The notes below the pieces were generated by a model. It was not told the origin of the DNA. It did no database searches and saw only the letters and a list, made by a program, of their open reading frames with translations. Shown in pieces: positions 1 to 8,642 of a stretch of 64,000 nucleotides of DNA. The DNA is from Nonomuraea zeae (lineage in GTDB: Bacteria; Actinomycetota; Actinomycetes; Streptosporangiales; Streptosporangiaceae), in NCBI RefSeq assembly GCF_005889725.1, contig NZ_VCKX01000012.1, forward strand, positions 30,307 to 94,306, read 5' to 3'. Position 1 is the stretch's first letter, and each line of letters begins with the position of its first letter. Both the position numbers and the translations under genes were made by a program.

Positions 1-596
1 CGCACCGCGGTGGTGAGCACCATCTCGTAGCGCTGGGTGAGGCGGTGGCCGTAGTCGACCTCCTCGGTCTCGCGCAGGCGCGGGTTGAACGGCCCGACGT
101 CGTCGAACACGCGGCGCGGCATCGCCATCAGCGCCGGGAACAGGAACGAGATGGGCCCTTCGGAGCTGGCCGTCCAGTAGTGGTACTGCAGCGCCCGGTA
201 CTCCTCGACGAGGCTGTCACGGATCAGCGGCTCGGGGTCGTGGATGCTGCACACCGCGCCGAGCCCGGGATCGGCGGCGAGCATGCCCACCGCCACCTCG
301 ACGGCGTCGGGGTAGGGGGCCACGTCGGAGTCCACGAACATCAGGATCTCACCGCGCGCGTGCGCGACGCCGAGGTTCCGCGCGCCGGCCACGCCCAGGT
401 TGCGTTCCGTACGGATCACCCGCACGCCGAGCTCCCACGCGACCTCGACCGAGTCGTCGGTGCTGCCGTCGTCCACGACGATCAGCTCGATCGGCCGGTA
501 GGTCTGCGCCCGCATCGCGAGCAGGCACAGCTTCAGCGAGGCGGCGTAGTTGTAGTTGGGCACGATCGCCGACACGAGGGGGCCTTGCTCGGTCAT
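1..596 (-). CDS. Family 2 glycosyltransferase, C-terminus beyond window
   Basis: An inverting GT-A fold glycosyltransferase that would move a sugar from a nucleotide-sugar donor at the inner face of the membrane. The 198 visible residues open with the GT2 signature VSAIVPNYNYAASLKLCL. They continue with VVDDGSTDDS, an AGARNLGVAHARGE nucleotide-binding segment and the metal-binding DSD in FVDSDVAPYPDA. ATG at 596 is chosen because it follows a GGGGTGTGAGCG leader and lies 3 nt after the stop of the next gene upstream. It is the last visible gene of a minus-strand run of three GT2 paralogs and a sulfotransferase. The window edge removes the C-terminal part, which in the paralogs is membrane-spanning. 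Donor and acceptor are unknown. Confidence 0.9.
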   Translation of the reverse strand, partial: MTEQGPLVSAIVPNYNYAASLKLCLLAMRAQTYRPIELIVVDDGSTDDSVEVAWELGVRVIRTERNLGVAGARNLGVAHARGEILMFVDSDVAPYPDAVEVAVGMLAADPGLGAVCSIHDPEPLIRDSLVEEYRALQYHYWTASSEGPISFLFPALMAMPRRVFDDVGPFNPRLRETEEVDYGHRLTQRYEMVLTTAV

Positions 597-599
597 CGC

Positions 600-1631
600 T
601 CACACCCCGGCCGACGCGGAAGGGGCGGGCAGGTCGTACGTGCGGCGGAACCGGCTGGACAGCAGGCACTGGGCCGCGCCGGCGAACACCGCCACCGCGA
701 CGGTGACGTTCACCAGGAAGTGCACGGCCGTGAAGTACAGGGTGAAGCGCGGGCCGGCGTAGCTCCACACGAAGCGGTACATGCCCAGGTCCGCCGCCAC
801 CGAGCCGGCCAGCAGCACGAGCGGCGCGGCCAGCCAGACCGGGCCGAGCACCACGGGCAGGGGCGCGGTGAGCACGGCGAACAGGGCGGCGAGCGAGCCC
901 CAGCCGCGGCTGCTGTTGGTGGGGCCGCCGTTGAAGTCCGGGCGGCGCAGGTACAGCGGGATGTGCAGGCGCGCGCGGTGGAAGAACTTCGACAGCACCA
1001 CCTTGAGCCGGTCGTCGTGGTCGTGCCGGCCCCTGATCCTGTTGTCCAGCACGATGCGGTAGCGCTGGGTGACGCGGTGGCCGTACTCGGCGTTCTCGCT
1101 GTGGCGCAGCGCGGGGTTGAGCGGCCCCACCTCGCGGAAGACCTCGGCCCGCATGGCGAAGAGCGCGGAGTAGATCGTGGTGATCTCGCCCTCGTCGCCG
1201 GAGATCCAGTAGTGCAGCTGGAGGCTGCGGTAGCGCTCCACGAGGCTGTCGGGGATGAGCGGCTCCGGGTCGTAGGTGCCGCACACCACCCCCAGGGTGG
1301 GATCGGCGGTGAGCAGGTCCACCGCGTGCTCGACCACGTCCTCGGCCAGCGCCAGGTCCGAGTCGAGGAAGAACAGCACCTCTCCGCGCGCGTGCTCGAC
1401 GCCGAGGTTGCGCGCCGCCGGGGCGCCGATGTTGGTGTCGGTGACCACGACCCGCGCCCCGTGCCGGCGGGCGATCTGCACCGAGTCGTCGGTGCTGCGG
1501 TCGTCGACGACGATCACCTCGATCCGCGGGTACGTCTGCCGCTCCAGCGCGCTCAGGCACAGGCCGAGCGTGCGGGCGTAGTTGTAGTTCGGCACGATGA
1601 CCGAGACCAGAGGCGGTGCCTGCGGCGTCAT
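600..1631 (-). CDS. Membrane-anchored family 2 glycosyltransferase
   Basis: 343 residues. The N-terminal GT-A domain (about 1-230) carries VSVIVPNYNYARTLGLCL, VVDDRSTDDSVQIA, AARNLGVEHARGE and the DxD motif in FLDSDLAL. Residues about 245-325 are hydrophobic and form two to three membrane segments, so the enzyme probably works on a lipid-linked or nascent surface glycan. The ATG overlaps the stop of the upstream sulfotransferase gene by ATGA, implying translational coupling. The sequence is a clear paralog of the genes at 1-596 and 2336-3355. Substrate specificity cannot be read from the sequence. Confidence 0.93.
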   Translation of the reverse strand: MTPQAPPLVSVIVPNYNYARTLGLCLSALERQTYPRIEVIVVDDRSTDDSVQIARRHGARVVVTDTNIGAPAARNLGVEHARGEVLFFLDSDLALAEDVVEHAVDLLTADPTLGVVCGTYDPEPLIPDSLVERYRSLQLHYWISGDEGEITTIYSALFAMRAEVFREVGPLNPALRHSENAEYGHRVTQRYRIVLDNRIRGRHDHDDRLKVVLSKFFHRARLHIPLYLRRPDFNGGPTNSSRGWGSLAALFAVLTAPLPVVLGPVWLAAPLVLLAGSVAADLGMYRFVWSYAGPRFTLYFTAVHFLVNVTVAVAVFAGAAQCLLSSRFRRTYDLPAPSASAGV

Positions 1632-2329
1632 CGGTGCTCCCCTCTCCTTGTCCGGCGCAGTAACAGTGGCAGGGGCCGGCCCAGGCCGCTCCTGGTGAAG
1701 TCCGAGGCCGCGTTCACCCGGGGGAAGGGCTCGGCCGGGACCGGGACCTCGAGGAACTCGCACAGCGGGCCCCAGCCGTCGGCGACGTCGAAGACGAGCA
1801 GCCGCTCGGCCGGGACGGCGGCGATCACCCTGGCCGCGTGCTCCTCGAACAGCTGGACGGCCCGTCCGGGCGCCCGGTCGGCGGGTGTGGCGAAGGTCCG
1901 CGCGTCGAGGGTCGTGTCGACCATCCTGACGAACGCGGCGAGGTCGGTGCCGAGCAGCGTCGACAGCAGGACGGCGGCCCGGCCCGGCAGCGATTCGATG
2001 CGCCGCCGCTGGGCGAACAGGGTCCGCTGCATGCTGGCCAGCCAGCGGTCCGGGTCGCGCGTGGTGAGGATGACCTTGGCCTTCGGGTAGTGCCCGGCGA
2101 GCTGCTCCCAGTAGGCGGAGGTCGGCCCGTCCACGCACGACTCGTACCCGACGAGCAGCCGGTCCCAGTTCACCTCGCCGGGCGCGGCGGCGGCCAGCCA
2201 CGACCTGATCTGCTGGGGGTGGGCGAACACGTCCACCATGTGGTGGCACGGCCCGAGGCCGAGCCGCTCCAGCGCCGTCTTGAGCGAGAGCGTTCCCGTC
2301 CGGCCGAAGCCGGTGCCGATGATCTGCAT
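1628..2329 (-). CDS. Sulfotransferase family protein
   Basis: 233 residues of the P-loop-like PAPS-dependent sulfotransferase fold. The 5'-phosphosulfate loop is at the extreme N-terminus (GTGFGRTGTLSLKTALERLG). A 3'-phosphate-binding segment is visible as KVILTTRDPDRWLASM near residue 90. It is predicted to be cytosolic and to move sulfate from PAPS to a hydroxyl or amine acceptor. It sits between glycosyltransferase genes: it starts 6 nt after the upstream GT2 stop and overlaps the next GT2 by 4 nt, so a glycan or glycolipid acceptor is a reasonable inference. The family also contains uncharacterised members of this short type, so the substrate is open. Confidence 0.85.
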   Translation of the reverse strand: MQIIGTGFGRTGTLSLKTALERLGLGPCHHMVDVFAHPQQIRSWLAAAAPGEVNWDRLLVGYESCVDGPTSAYWEQLAGHYPKAKVILTTRDPDRWLASMQRTLFAQRRRIESLPGRAAVLLSTLLGTDLAAFVRMVDTTLDARTFATPADRAPGRAVQLFEEHAARVIAAVPAERLLVFDVADGWGPLCEFLEVPVPAEPFPRVNAASDFTRSGLGRPLPLLLRRTRRGEHR

Positions 2330-2335
2330 GGCCGG

Positions 2336-3355
2336 TCAGTCCTGGCCCGCGAGAATCCGGGCGGGCTTCTCCAGCCGGGTGAGCGCGAACCCCTCCAGGA
2401 CGCCCACCGCTCCGCCGAGCGCGCCGGTGAAGGTGACGGCGAGGTGCACGCCGGAGAAGTACAGGCCGAACGCCAGGCCCCGCTGGGTGCAGGCGAAGCG
2501 GTAGGTCCCCGCGTCCAGGGCCATGGCGGCGGCGACGAGCGCGGGCGAGACGAGCGCGCCGGCGCGGCCCGCCGCCGCGGGCAGGACGAGGGGCAGGGCG
2601 AGCGCGGGGACGGCGGCGAGCAGCAGGACGCCGCCGATCGCGCGCGGCACGGAGTCGCCGGGCGTCTCCCCCTTGCGCCAGTCCAGCGCGCTCATGCGGG
2701 CGCGGCGGAACACCTTGCGCAGGATCGTCCGCACGGTGGCGTCGTGGTCCTTGCGTCCGCGGATCGCGTCGCTCAGCTTCACCTGGTACGACCGCGTCAC
2801 GCGGACGCGGTAGTCGGAGGAGACGGTCTCGCGCAGCCGGGGGTCGAAGGGGCCGACCTCGGCGAACACCTTGGCGGGGACCGCCAGCACGGCCGCGTGC
2901 AACTCGAGCGTCGGCCGGTGGGCGGGCATCCACCAGCGGTGCATCTGCAGGGCGCGGTACTGGGAGGCCAGGCTCTGCGAGACCAGCGACTCGGGCCGCA
3001 GGATGCCGCCCAGGGCGCCGATCCGCGGGTGGGCGTCCAGGACGCGGACCGCGTTCTCGACGGCGTCCGGGTCGAGGGCGATGTCGGCGTCGAGGAAGAA
3101 CAGGATCTCCCCGGTGGCGTGCTCGGCGCCGAGATTGCGCGCGGGGGTCGGGCCGCCGTTGACCTTGGTGCGTACCACCTTGGCGCCCTTGGCCGCGGCC
3201 ACCTGCGCCACGTCCTCGGTGCCGCAGTCATCCACCACGATGACCTCGATATACGGATAAGTCTGCTCTTCGACCGCAGCCAGGCAGAGTCGTAACACGT
3301 CGGACCGGTTGTAGCTGGGGATGATGACCGAGACTAGCGGGTGCTCCCGACTCAT
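2336..3355 (-). CDS. Membrane-anchored family 2 glycosyltransferase
   Basis: 339 residues. The GT-A domain shows VSVIIPSYNRSDVLRLCL, VVDDCGTEDVAQVA, PARNLGAEHATGEI and a DAD metal motif in FLDADIALDPDA. The C-terminal third (about 240-320) is hydrophobic. Start ATG 3355 is preferred over an in-frame ATG at 3367, because GGAG lies 6 nt upstream of it. This is the first gene of the leftward GT2/sulfotransferase run and faces the divergent gene at 3527. The 170-bp gap between them must hold both promoters, but no clear -35/-10 pair was recognised there. Confidence 0.92.
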   Translation of the reverse strand: MSREHPLVSVIIPSYNRSDVLRLCLAAVEEQTYPYIEVIVVDDCGTEDVAQVAAAKGAKVVRTKVNGGPTPARNLGAEHATGEILFFLDADIALDPDAVENAVRVLDAHPRIGALGGILRPESLVSQSLASQYRALQMHRWWMPAHRPTLELHAAVLAVPAKVFAEVGPFDPRLRETVSSDYRVRVTRSYQVKLSDAIRGRKDHDATVRTILRKVFRRARMSALDWRKGETPGDSVPRAIGGVLLLAAVPALALPLVLPAAAGRAGALVSPALVAAAMALDAGTYRFACTQRGLAFGLYFSGVHLAVTFTGALGGAVGVLEGFALTRLEKPARILAGQD

Positions 3356-3526
3356 GATGTGCTCCATTGGCCGTGCGAGACCTCGTGTCCGGTTCACGCT
3401 AGGCACAGCGGCTTGTCCCATTCTTGTCGCGCCGCACGCGCCTGCCCGGCCGCCGCCCGCTGACAAGGATGCGACAAGGACCACTGAGTACGTTCGGCAC
3501 CGGACCACCCACCGAGGACGGTGTCG

Positions 3527-4750
3527 ATGCGCGACGGGGACGCAGTGACCGAGCGGCGGCTCTCCCCCACGCCGCCCCTGCCGGAAAGGCCGTGGGCGGA
3601 ACGTGCCCGGCGATTCATCCGCCCACGACGGCGCTGGTGCTGGGGCACCAAGCTGGTCGTGACCGCCTCGGTGGCCTGGCTGCTCTTCGTGCTCTGCCAC
3701 CTGCTGGCCAGCGGGCGCACCTCGCTGTGGGCCCCGATCGAGCTGATACCGCCGCTGCTGTTCCTGGCGGTCCCCGCGCTGCTGCTGGTCGTCGCGCCGC
3801 TGGCCCGGCCGGTGCGCCGGCGGGTCATATCGCTGCTGGTGGCCACCGCGGTGCTGGGCGCCGGGTCGAGCGGGGTCAACTACGCCGCCCTCTGGTACAC
3901 GCCGCCGCCCGCGGGCCCGGGAGGCATCACCGTGGCCGCCTGGAACACCGAGTTCTGGGACCAGGATTGGCGCACGGCCGAGGGCGACCGGTACTCACCC
4001 GAGTTCTACGCCTACCTGCACAAGCTGGATGCCGACGTCTACCTGCTGACGGAATACCTCTACGTGGACACCCGGGCCGGGGACATGCGGGCCCAGCGGT
4101 GGACGGCCGACCTGGCGCTGCGCATCGACAAGCTGGCCGAGCTGCGCCGCGAGTTCCCCGGCTACCACGTCGCGGCCTCCGGCGAGCAGATCACGCTCTC
4201 GCGGTTCCCGATACTCGGGCACCGCGGCCTGGACCTGCGCCCGTGGCTGCCGCCCGACCAGAAGGAGATCCCCGAGGCGCTGCGCGGCTGGCCGGAGGGC
4301 TACACGGTCGAGACGCTGCGTACCGACATCGACGTCAACGGCACGACCGTCTCCTTCTACGACGCCCAGATCTCCCAGCCCCCGCTCGAATGGCGGCTGT
4401 ACGACGCCGGGTCCCGCGACGTCGCCTTCAGCAGAACCCTGCGGCGGGAGGCCAGCTACCGGGCCATCGGCGCGGACGTCGCGGCCAACCCCCATCCCGT
4501 CGTGCTCGCCGGCGACCTGAACACCTCCCCCGCGATGGGCGTGCGCCGCCTGCTCCCTGAGCGGCTGATCGACAGGACGCCCGCGCTCTCGTCCCTCTAT
4601 CCGGCGACCTACCTGGCCGGGACCGCCGAGCTGTGGCGGATCGACTGGCTGTACACCAGCCCCGAGGTGACCGTGCACCGCTACGAGCTGCCCGGCGCCG
4701 AGGGCCTGTCCGACCATCGCGCCCAGCGCATGGTCGTGTCGGTGTCCTGA
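3527..4750 (+). CDS. Membrane-anchored endonuclease/exonuclease/phosphatase-fold protein
   Basis: 407 residues. Residues about 35-125 contain three hydrophobic segments, so the catalytic domain is anchored and probably extracytoplasmic. The EEP domain follows, with VAAWNTEFWDQDW (metal/catalytic start), a VVLAGDLNTSP motif (Asp/Asn catalytic pair), IDWLYTSP and the terminal SDHRAQ histidine. The family hydrolyses phosphodiesters or phosphomonoesters in nucleic acids, lipids or inositol phosphates, and the substrate here is unknown. ATG 3527 has GAGGA 8 nt upstream. A GTG at 3521 is in frame but lies too close to that site. It is followed by glycosyltransferase and flippase-like genes on the same strand. 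Confidence 0.85.
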   Translation: MRDGDAVTERRLSPTPPLPERPWAERARRFIRPRRRWCWGTKLVVTASVAWLLFVLCHLLASGRTSLWAPIELIPPLLFLAVPALLLVVAPLARPVRRRVISLLVATAVLGAGSSGVNYAALWYTPPPAGPGGITVAAWNTEFWDQDWRTAEGDRYSPEFYAYLHKLDADVYLLTEYLYVDTRAGDMRAQRWTADLALRIDKLAELRREFPGYHVAASGEQITLSRFPILGHRGLDLRPWLPPDQKEIPEALRGWPEGYTVETLRTDIDVNGTTVSFYDAQISQPPLEWRLYDAGSRDVAFSRTLRREASYRAIGADVAANPHPVVLAGDLNTSPAMGVRRLLPERLIDRTPALSSLYPATYLAGTAELWRIDWLYTSPEVTVHRYELPGAEGLSDHRAQRMVVSVS

Positions 4751-4779
4751 CCGGCGCGGCCCACCAAGGAAGGGAACGG

Positions 4780-5865
4780 ATGATGCCTGACGAGGTGGTC
4801 CGGCGTGATGACGTCGCGGTCATCGTGCCGAACTACAACAAGCGCAAAACCCTGCGGGCCTGCCTGGAGTCGGTGTACGCGCAGACCTACCGCCCGGCCG
4901 AGGTCATCGTCGTCGACGACGTCAGCACGGACGGCTCGCTGGAGATTGCCCGGCAGTTCCCGTGCGCGATCGTCCAGTCGTCGCGCAACCAGGGGCCGGC
5001 GGGGGCCCGCAACCTCGGGGTGGCCGCCAGCACGGCTCCGCTGCTGTTCTTCGTCGACTCCGACACCGCGCTCGCCCCCGACGCGGTGCGCAACGCGGTC
5101 AAGGCGTACCGGGAGACGCCGGACTGCGGCATGGTCCAGGGCATCTACGACATCGAGCCGCTGTACGACGACGGCCCGGTCGAGCGCTACCGCGTGCTGT
5201 GCGAGCACTACGAGCGCAGCCGGACCACGGCGACGTTCCTGTCCTGCACCCTGATCCCGCGCCACGTCTTCGAGGAGGCGGGCGGGCTGGACGAACGGCT
5301 GCGCGACGGCGAGGACTTCGAGTTCGGCACGCGCGTCCCGGCCCGCTACCGGCTGGTCGTCACCACCTCCGTGGTCACGAGGGCCGACGACGAGGACCGC
5401 TTCTGGGGCTGCCTGGCGGAGCGGTTCGTCCGGTCCACCACGCTGCCGCTGATCATGGTGCGGGCGCGGCGGCTGCGGGGTGAGGGCAAGGTCGGCTTCC
5501 AGCTCAACATGATCGGAACGGGCCAGAACCAGCGTCGCAAACCGCCCAAGGTCTCCTCCGCCTCGGCGACGGCCGCGTTCCTCACCCTGCCGCTCGCGCT
5601 CGTCAGCCCGTGGCTGCTGGCGGTGCCGGCGGCGGCGCTCGCGGTGTTCCTGCGCCGCAACCGTACGTTCATCGGCTTCGCCCGCCGCCACCGCGGCGTC
5701 CGCTTCGGGCTGTGGGTCGCCTGGATGCAGCTCTGCTTCCACACGGCCTTCTTCCTCGGTGCCTGCGTGGGGCTGCTGCGCGTCGCCTACGAGCTGGGCC
5801 GCCGGCGGGGAGAGCCGGTCAGGACGGGCCGGTCCCCGGTGCCGTCGGCCGGGGCGCGCGAGTGA
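4780..5865 (+). CDS. Membrane-anchored family 2 glycosyltransferase
   Basis: 361 residues. Conserved GT2 elements are VAVIVPNYNKRKTLRACLES, VVDDVSTDGSLEIA, AGARNLGVAAS, DSD in FVDSDTALAPDA, and a later acidic motif RDGEDFEFG that resembles the catalytic ED. Hydrophobic stretches at about 265-335 anchor the protein. An AGGAAGGGA ribosome site precedes two adjacent ATGs (4780 and 4783). It follows the EEP-fold gene by 29 nt and overlaps the next gene by GTGA. It is the fourth GT2 paralog in 6 kb and more divergent from the other three. Confidence 0.92.
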   Translation: MMPDEVVRRDDVAVIVPNYNKRKTLRACLESVYAQTYRPAEVIVVDDVSTDGSLEIARQFPCAIVQSSRNQGPAGARNLGVAASTAPLLFFVDSDTALAPDAVRNAVKAYRETPDCGMVQGIYDIEPLYDDGPVERYRVLCEHYERSRTTATFLSCTLIPRHVFEEAGGLDERLRDGEDFEFGTRVPARYRLVVTTSVVTRADDEDRFWGCLAERFVRSTTLPLIMVRARRLRGEGKVGFQLNMIGTGQNQRRKPPKVSSASATAAFLTLPLALVSPWLLAVPAAALAVFLRRNRTFIGFARRHRGVRFGLWVAWMQLCFHTAFFLGACVGLLRVAYELGRRRGEPVRTGRSPVPSAGARE

Positions 5866-6872
5866 GATCGATCAGGCTGCCCCGGCTCCCCCGGCTGCCG
5901 CGTCCGCTGAAGCTGGCGCTGGCCGGCGCGTTCGCCGTCGCCGTCGTCACCGCGATCGTGTGGACGATGTCCCGGCTGGACTGGAGCGTGGTCGGTGTCC
6001 TGTTCACGCGACGCGACGCCGGGCAGATCAGCCTCCTGCTCGGCGGCTCGCTGCTGGCGAGCGTGGCGGGGCTGTCGCTCGGGTTCCTCGGCTGGCGCGT
6101 CGTCCTGCTGGAGCTCGGCCCCCCGGTCAGCGAGCCGCGCGTGGTGCGGATCTTCTTCGTCGGCTTCCTGTCCAAGTACCTGCCCGGACGGGTGCCCGGC
6201 ATGATCGCGGCCACCAAGGTCGCCACGGCCAACGGCGTCACCTTCGGCCGGCTGATGACCACGGCGGCGCTCGTCATGAGCGTGGTGCTGCTGAGCGGGT
6301 TCACGGTCGGGCTGCTCGCGGGCGTGCAACTGCTGGGGGCGCAGGCGGCGTGGCTGGCCGGCGCCGCCGTGCTGATCGTGCTCGTCCTGGTGCGCCCGCA
6401 GATCGTCAACCAGGGCTCCGCGCTCCTGCTGCGGCTGCTGCGCCGCCCCACGGCGGCCAAGGCCGCCTCCGTCCGGGGGGTGCGGCTCGCGGTGGCCTGG
6501 CAGAGCCTGTCGTGGGTGGTCACCGGTCTGCACGTGTGGCCGCTGGCCATCGCGATGGGGGCCGCTCCGTCCCGCTCGCTCATGCTGTGCGTCGGCGCGT
6601 TCACGCTCGCCACCTCGGCCGGGATCGCGAGCGTGTTCATCCCCGACGGGATCGGCGTCCGCGAGGCGGTGCTCACGGCCGCGCTGACGCTGGTGCTGCC
6701 CGCCCCCGCCGCCGCGGTGGTGGCCCTGGCCAGCCGTCTGGTCTCCACCGTCAGCGAGGTGCTGCTCGGCGCGGCCGCCCTGGCGACCGCCGAGTACCTG
6801 ATCCGCCGCGGCCGGACCGGCCCGCAGGAGATCCCTGAGCCTGCGGTGTCACCCCCGGCCGGAAGCCGGTGA
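5862..6872 (+). CDS. Flippase-like membrane protein (LPG synthase TM family)
   Basis: 336 residues, almost entirely hydrophobic with about eight membrane segments. It matches the lysylphosphatidylglycerol synthetase/UPF0104 membrane domain without the synthetase domain. Family signatures visible are KYLPGRVPGMI near residue 105 and PDGIGVREAVL near residue 265. Members are proposed to move lipid-linked sugars or to act next to glycosyltransferases, which fits the preceding gene. The start is a GTG overlapping the upstream stop (GTGA). No good ribosome site is seen, consistent with coupled translation. Transport activity is inferred from family and context only. Confidence 0.8.
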   Translation: MRSIRLPRLPRLPRPLKLALAGAFAVAVVTAIVWTMSRLDWSVVGVLFTRRDAGQISLLLGGSLLASVAGLSLGFLGWRVVLLELGPPVSEPRVVRIFFVGFLSKYLPGRVPGMIAATKVATANGVTFGRLMTTAALVMSVVLLSGFTVGLLAGVQLLGAQAAWLAGAAVLIVLVLVRPQIVNQGSALLLRLLRRPTAAKAASVRGVRLAVAWQSLSWVVTGLHVWPLAIAMGAAPSRSLMLCVGAFTLATSAGIASVFIPDGIGVREAVLTAALTLVLPAPAAAVVALASRLVSTVSEVLLGAAALATAEYLIRRGRTGPQEIPEPAVSPPAGSR

Positions 6873-7116
6873 CCGCCACCGCCGAGCCGCCGTGCAGGGA
6901 CGGTCCCTGTCGCACATGTCTCAACCGGTGGCCTTACCCGGGATGCTGCTCATCTGAAGGTGCCGGACCTCCCGCAAGGAGACGACGGTCCCGGCTCCCA
7001 GCAGAACGACAGCTCCACAGCCGGCCAGGACGGCTCGCACTCCCACGACGGGCCAAAGGGGCCCGCTACCGCGTACGCGACGGGCACCAGAAGACTGCCG
7101 AGAGTGGCGTTCGCCG
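6873..7116. other. Intergenic stretch without a supported gene
   Basis: No open frame here has recognisable coding character. The stretch runs from the end of the flippase-like gene to the start of the decayed phosphotransferase fragment. I see no promoter or clear terminator in it. Confidence 0.5.
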
Positions 7117-7215
7117 CCACGATCCGGGAGCCGATTTAGCGAGGAGCTTCTCGCCGGCGGCAACAATGCCGTGGAAGTCGTGCGTGTCGGTGACACGGTG
7201 CACCGCACACGCGAC
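7117..7215 (+). pseudogene. Aminoglycoside phosphotransferase-like remnant, left half
   Basis: The frame reads RFSEELLAGGNNAVEVVRVG and continues DTVHRTRD. This is the N-terminal loop region of APH/phosphotransferase-family kinases (glycine-rich AGGN followed by VVRVGDTVxR). The coding sense stops abruptly after base 7215. The last 42 bases recur exactly at 14488-14529, where the same frame continues into the rest of the protein. The two halves therefore look like one gene split by an insertion. No start codon can be assigned. Confidence 0.6.
7174..7215 (+). repeat. 42-bp perfect direct repeat, left copy (putative attL)
   Basis: It is identical over 42 bases to 14488-14529. The flanks diverge immediately on both sides. 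It lies within coding sequence of a split phosphotransferase-like gene and keeps the same reading frame in both copies, as expected for an attachment-site core duplicated by site-specific integration. Confidence 0.6.
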
Positions 7216-7350
7216 CGATCGTGCAGGCCAGGGAACGCAGGAGCTCGGTCCAGAACGCCTGCTCGCCGACGGTCAGGCCGAGGACCTCGCGGTGGTCGCC
7301 GGCGGTGCCGGCGATGACGACCAACTGGGAGACGATCGCGCGCCCCAGCG
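7216..7350 (-). pseudogene. IS256 (mutator)-type transposase fragment
   Basis: On the minus strand the translation contains VVIAGTAGDHREVLGLTVGE followed by QAFWTELLRSL. This resembles the catalytic-core segment of IS256/mutator transposases (REVLGLxVG...FWxxFLRSLxxRGL). About 45 residues survive. No terminal inverted repeats were recognised. It abuts the left 42-bp repeat, so it may have been inserted or recombined at the element boundary. Confidence 0.45.
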
Positions 7351-7414
7351 TGCGCTCTGGCCGCCTTGGCCGACGAGCTCGCGGCCTGATCGGAGACGGC
7401 CTCGACCCGTTCGG

Positions 7415-7520
7415 AACATCTCCTGGGAACGCCGCGCGGCGCCTCGGGCCCGACCACGCCGAGGACGTCGTGGCCGAGGCGTTCACCAGGGCCATGACAT
7501 GTGCTCGCCGCGAGAGGTAG
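7415..7520 (+). pseudogene. ECF sigma factor region 2 remnant
   Basis: The forward frame ends ARRLGPDHAEDVVAEAFTRA, then MTCARRER and a stop. This matches the region 2.1-2.2 pattern of ECF sigma factors (RxLG..AEDvvxETF..A). Only about 30 recognisable residues remain, with no region 4. It lies between the transposase fragment and the sensor kinase gene. Confidence 0.4.
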
Positions 7521-7562
7521 TTCATGCATCGCTCCTCTTCTTGCTTGACTGATCACCCCACG

Positions 7563-8642
7563 TTATTGATCACTAGATCCCGCGAAATCCACGACGAGCT
7601 CCAACCCGCCCCCCGGGTTGGGGCTCGCTCGCACGTCGGCCCCGTGAGCCTTCGCGATCGACGCGACGATCGACAACCCGAGCCCGGCGCCCTGTCCACG
7701 GGTCGTCTGCAGCCGCCGGAAGGGCTCGAAGAGATCGCCGAAACGTTCCTGGAGCACGTGCGGGCCGGTGTTACGGACTGTCAGAACTCCACGGGAGAGC
7801 GTTACCTCAACCGTTCCGCCGGGATGGTTGTAGCGGACCGCGTTGTCGAGGAGGTTGGTGACGAGCCGGTTCAGCAGGACAGGGTCTCCATCGACGACGA
7901 ACGGCTCTGTTCGCTCCGTCACGGTGATGCCGTCGGAACCTGTTTCCGCCAGGACGAGCCGTACCACCTCATCCAGGGCCACCGGACTCCTGTCGTCCAG
8001 GCCGTGTTCCGCCTGGGCCAGGACCAGCAAGGCATCGATGAGCTTCTCCGCGCGGTGGTTGTGGAGCAGGAGCGTGCCGCGGATCTCGCCGACGTCCTCG
8101 GGGAGCCCGATCTCGATCGCCGCCCGCTGGACGGCCAGCGGGGTCCGCAACTCGTGGGACGCGTTCGCGATGAACCGCCGCTGCCCCGCGACGGAGCGTT
8201 CGAGCCGGTCGAGCATCGCGTCGAAGGTGTCGGCCAGTTCCTTCAGCTCGTCCTTCGGCCCGGCGAGCGCGATCCGTTCGTGCAGGGTCGACAGGGACAG
8301 CCGCTGCGCGGTGGCGGTGATCCGATGGATGGGCCGCAGGATCCGCCCGGCGACCAGCCAGCCGACGACCAACGAGACCAGCGCCAGGATCCCGACCGTC
8401 AACACGGTCGCCTGCCACTGGTAGCCGATCACCCCGTTCACCAGCTCGGGCAGCTGCGGCAGCGGCGGCGGCCGATCGACCGGCGCTCCCCGCGTCAGCT
8501 CCACCACTCTCCCGCCCAGACGGGCGATCCGCGCCTCCAGCGTCCGGCGCAGCAGGAGGTTGACCGTGACCAGCAACACGATCGAGGTCAGCAGGAACAG
8601 TCCAGAGTAGATCAGCGTGAGCCGTACCCGGATCGTCGTCAC
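7563..8642 (-). CDS. Two-component sensor histidine kinase
   Basis: 359 residues. A first membrane segment spans about 10-32, followed by a short extracytoplasmic loop of about 60 residues and a second segment at about 85-110. HAMP comes next (GRILRPIHRITATA...). The HisKA phospho-acceptor is in ANASHELRTPLAVQ (His near residue 205). The HATPase_c part has an N-box (LLDNAVRYN), a G1-type segment and GQGAGLGLSIVASIAKAHGA. GTG 8642 overlaps the stop of the response regulator gene (GTGA), so the two are cotranslated. The small sensor loop suggests detection of envelope-level or drug stress, with the output probably being the divergent ABC exporter operon. Confidence 0.93.
   Translation of the reverse strand: MTTIRVRLTLIYSGLFLLTSIVLLVTVNLLLRRTLEARIARLGGRVVELTRGAPVDRPPPLPQLPELVNGVIGYQWQATVLTVGILALVSLVVGWLVAGRILRPIHRITATAQRLSLSTLHERIALAGPKDELKELADTFDAMLDRLERSVAGQRRFIANASHELRTPLAVQRAAIEIGLPEDVGEIRGTLLLHNHRAEKLIDALLVLAQAEHGLDDRSPVALDEVVRLVLAETGSDGITVTERTEPFVVDGDPVLLNRLVTNLLDNAVRYNHPGGTVEVTLSRGVLTVRNTGPHVLQERFGDLFEPFRRLQTTRGQGAGLGLSIVASIAKAHGADVRASPNPGGGLELVVDFAGSSDQ

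Noticed and set aside
45..2090. A 681-codon forward frame over the GT2 run
   Set aside because: His/Arg/Val-rich low-complexity translation antisense to clear glycosyltransferases.
600..2933. A 777-codon minus frame spanning two genes
   Set aside because: Only its last 343 codons match a glycosyltransferase. The upstream part is the shadow frame of the sulfotransferase and another GT2.
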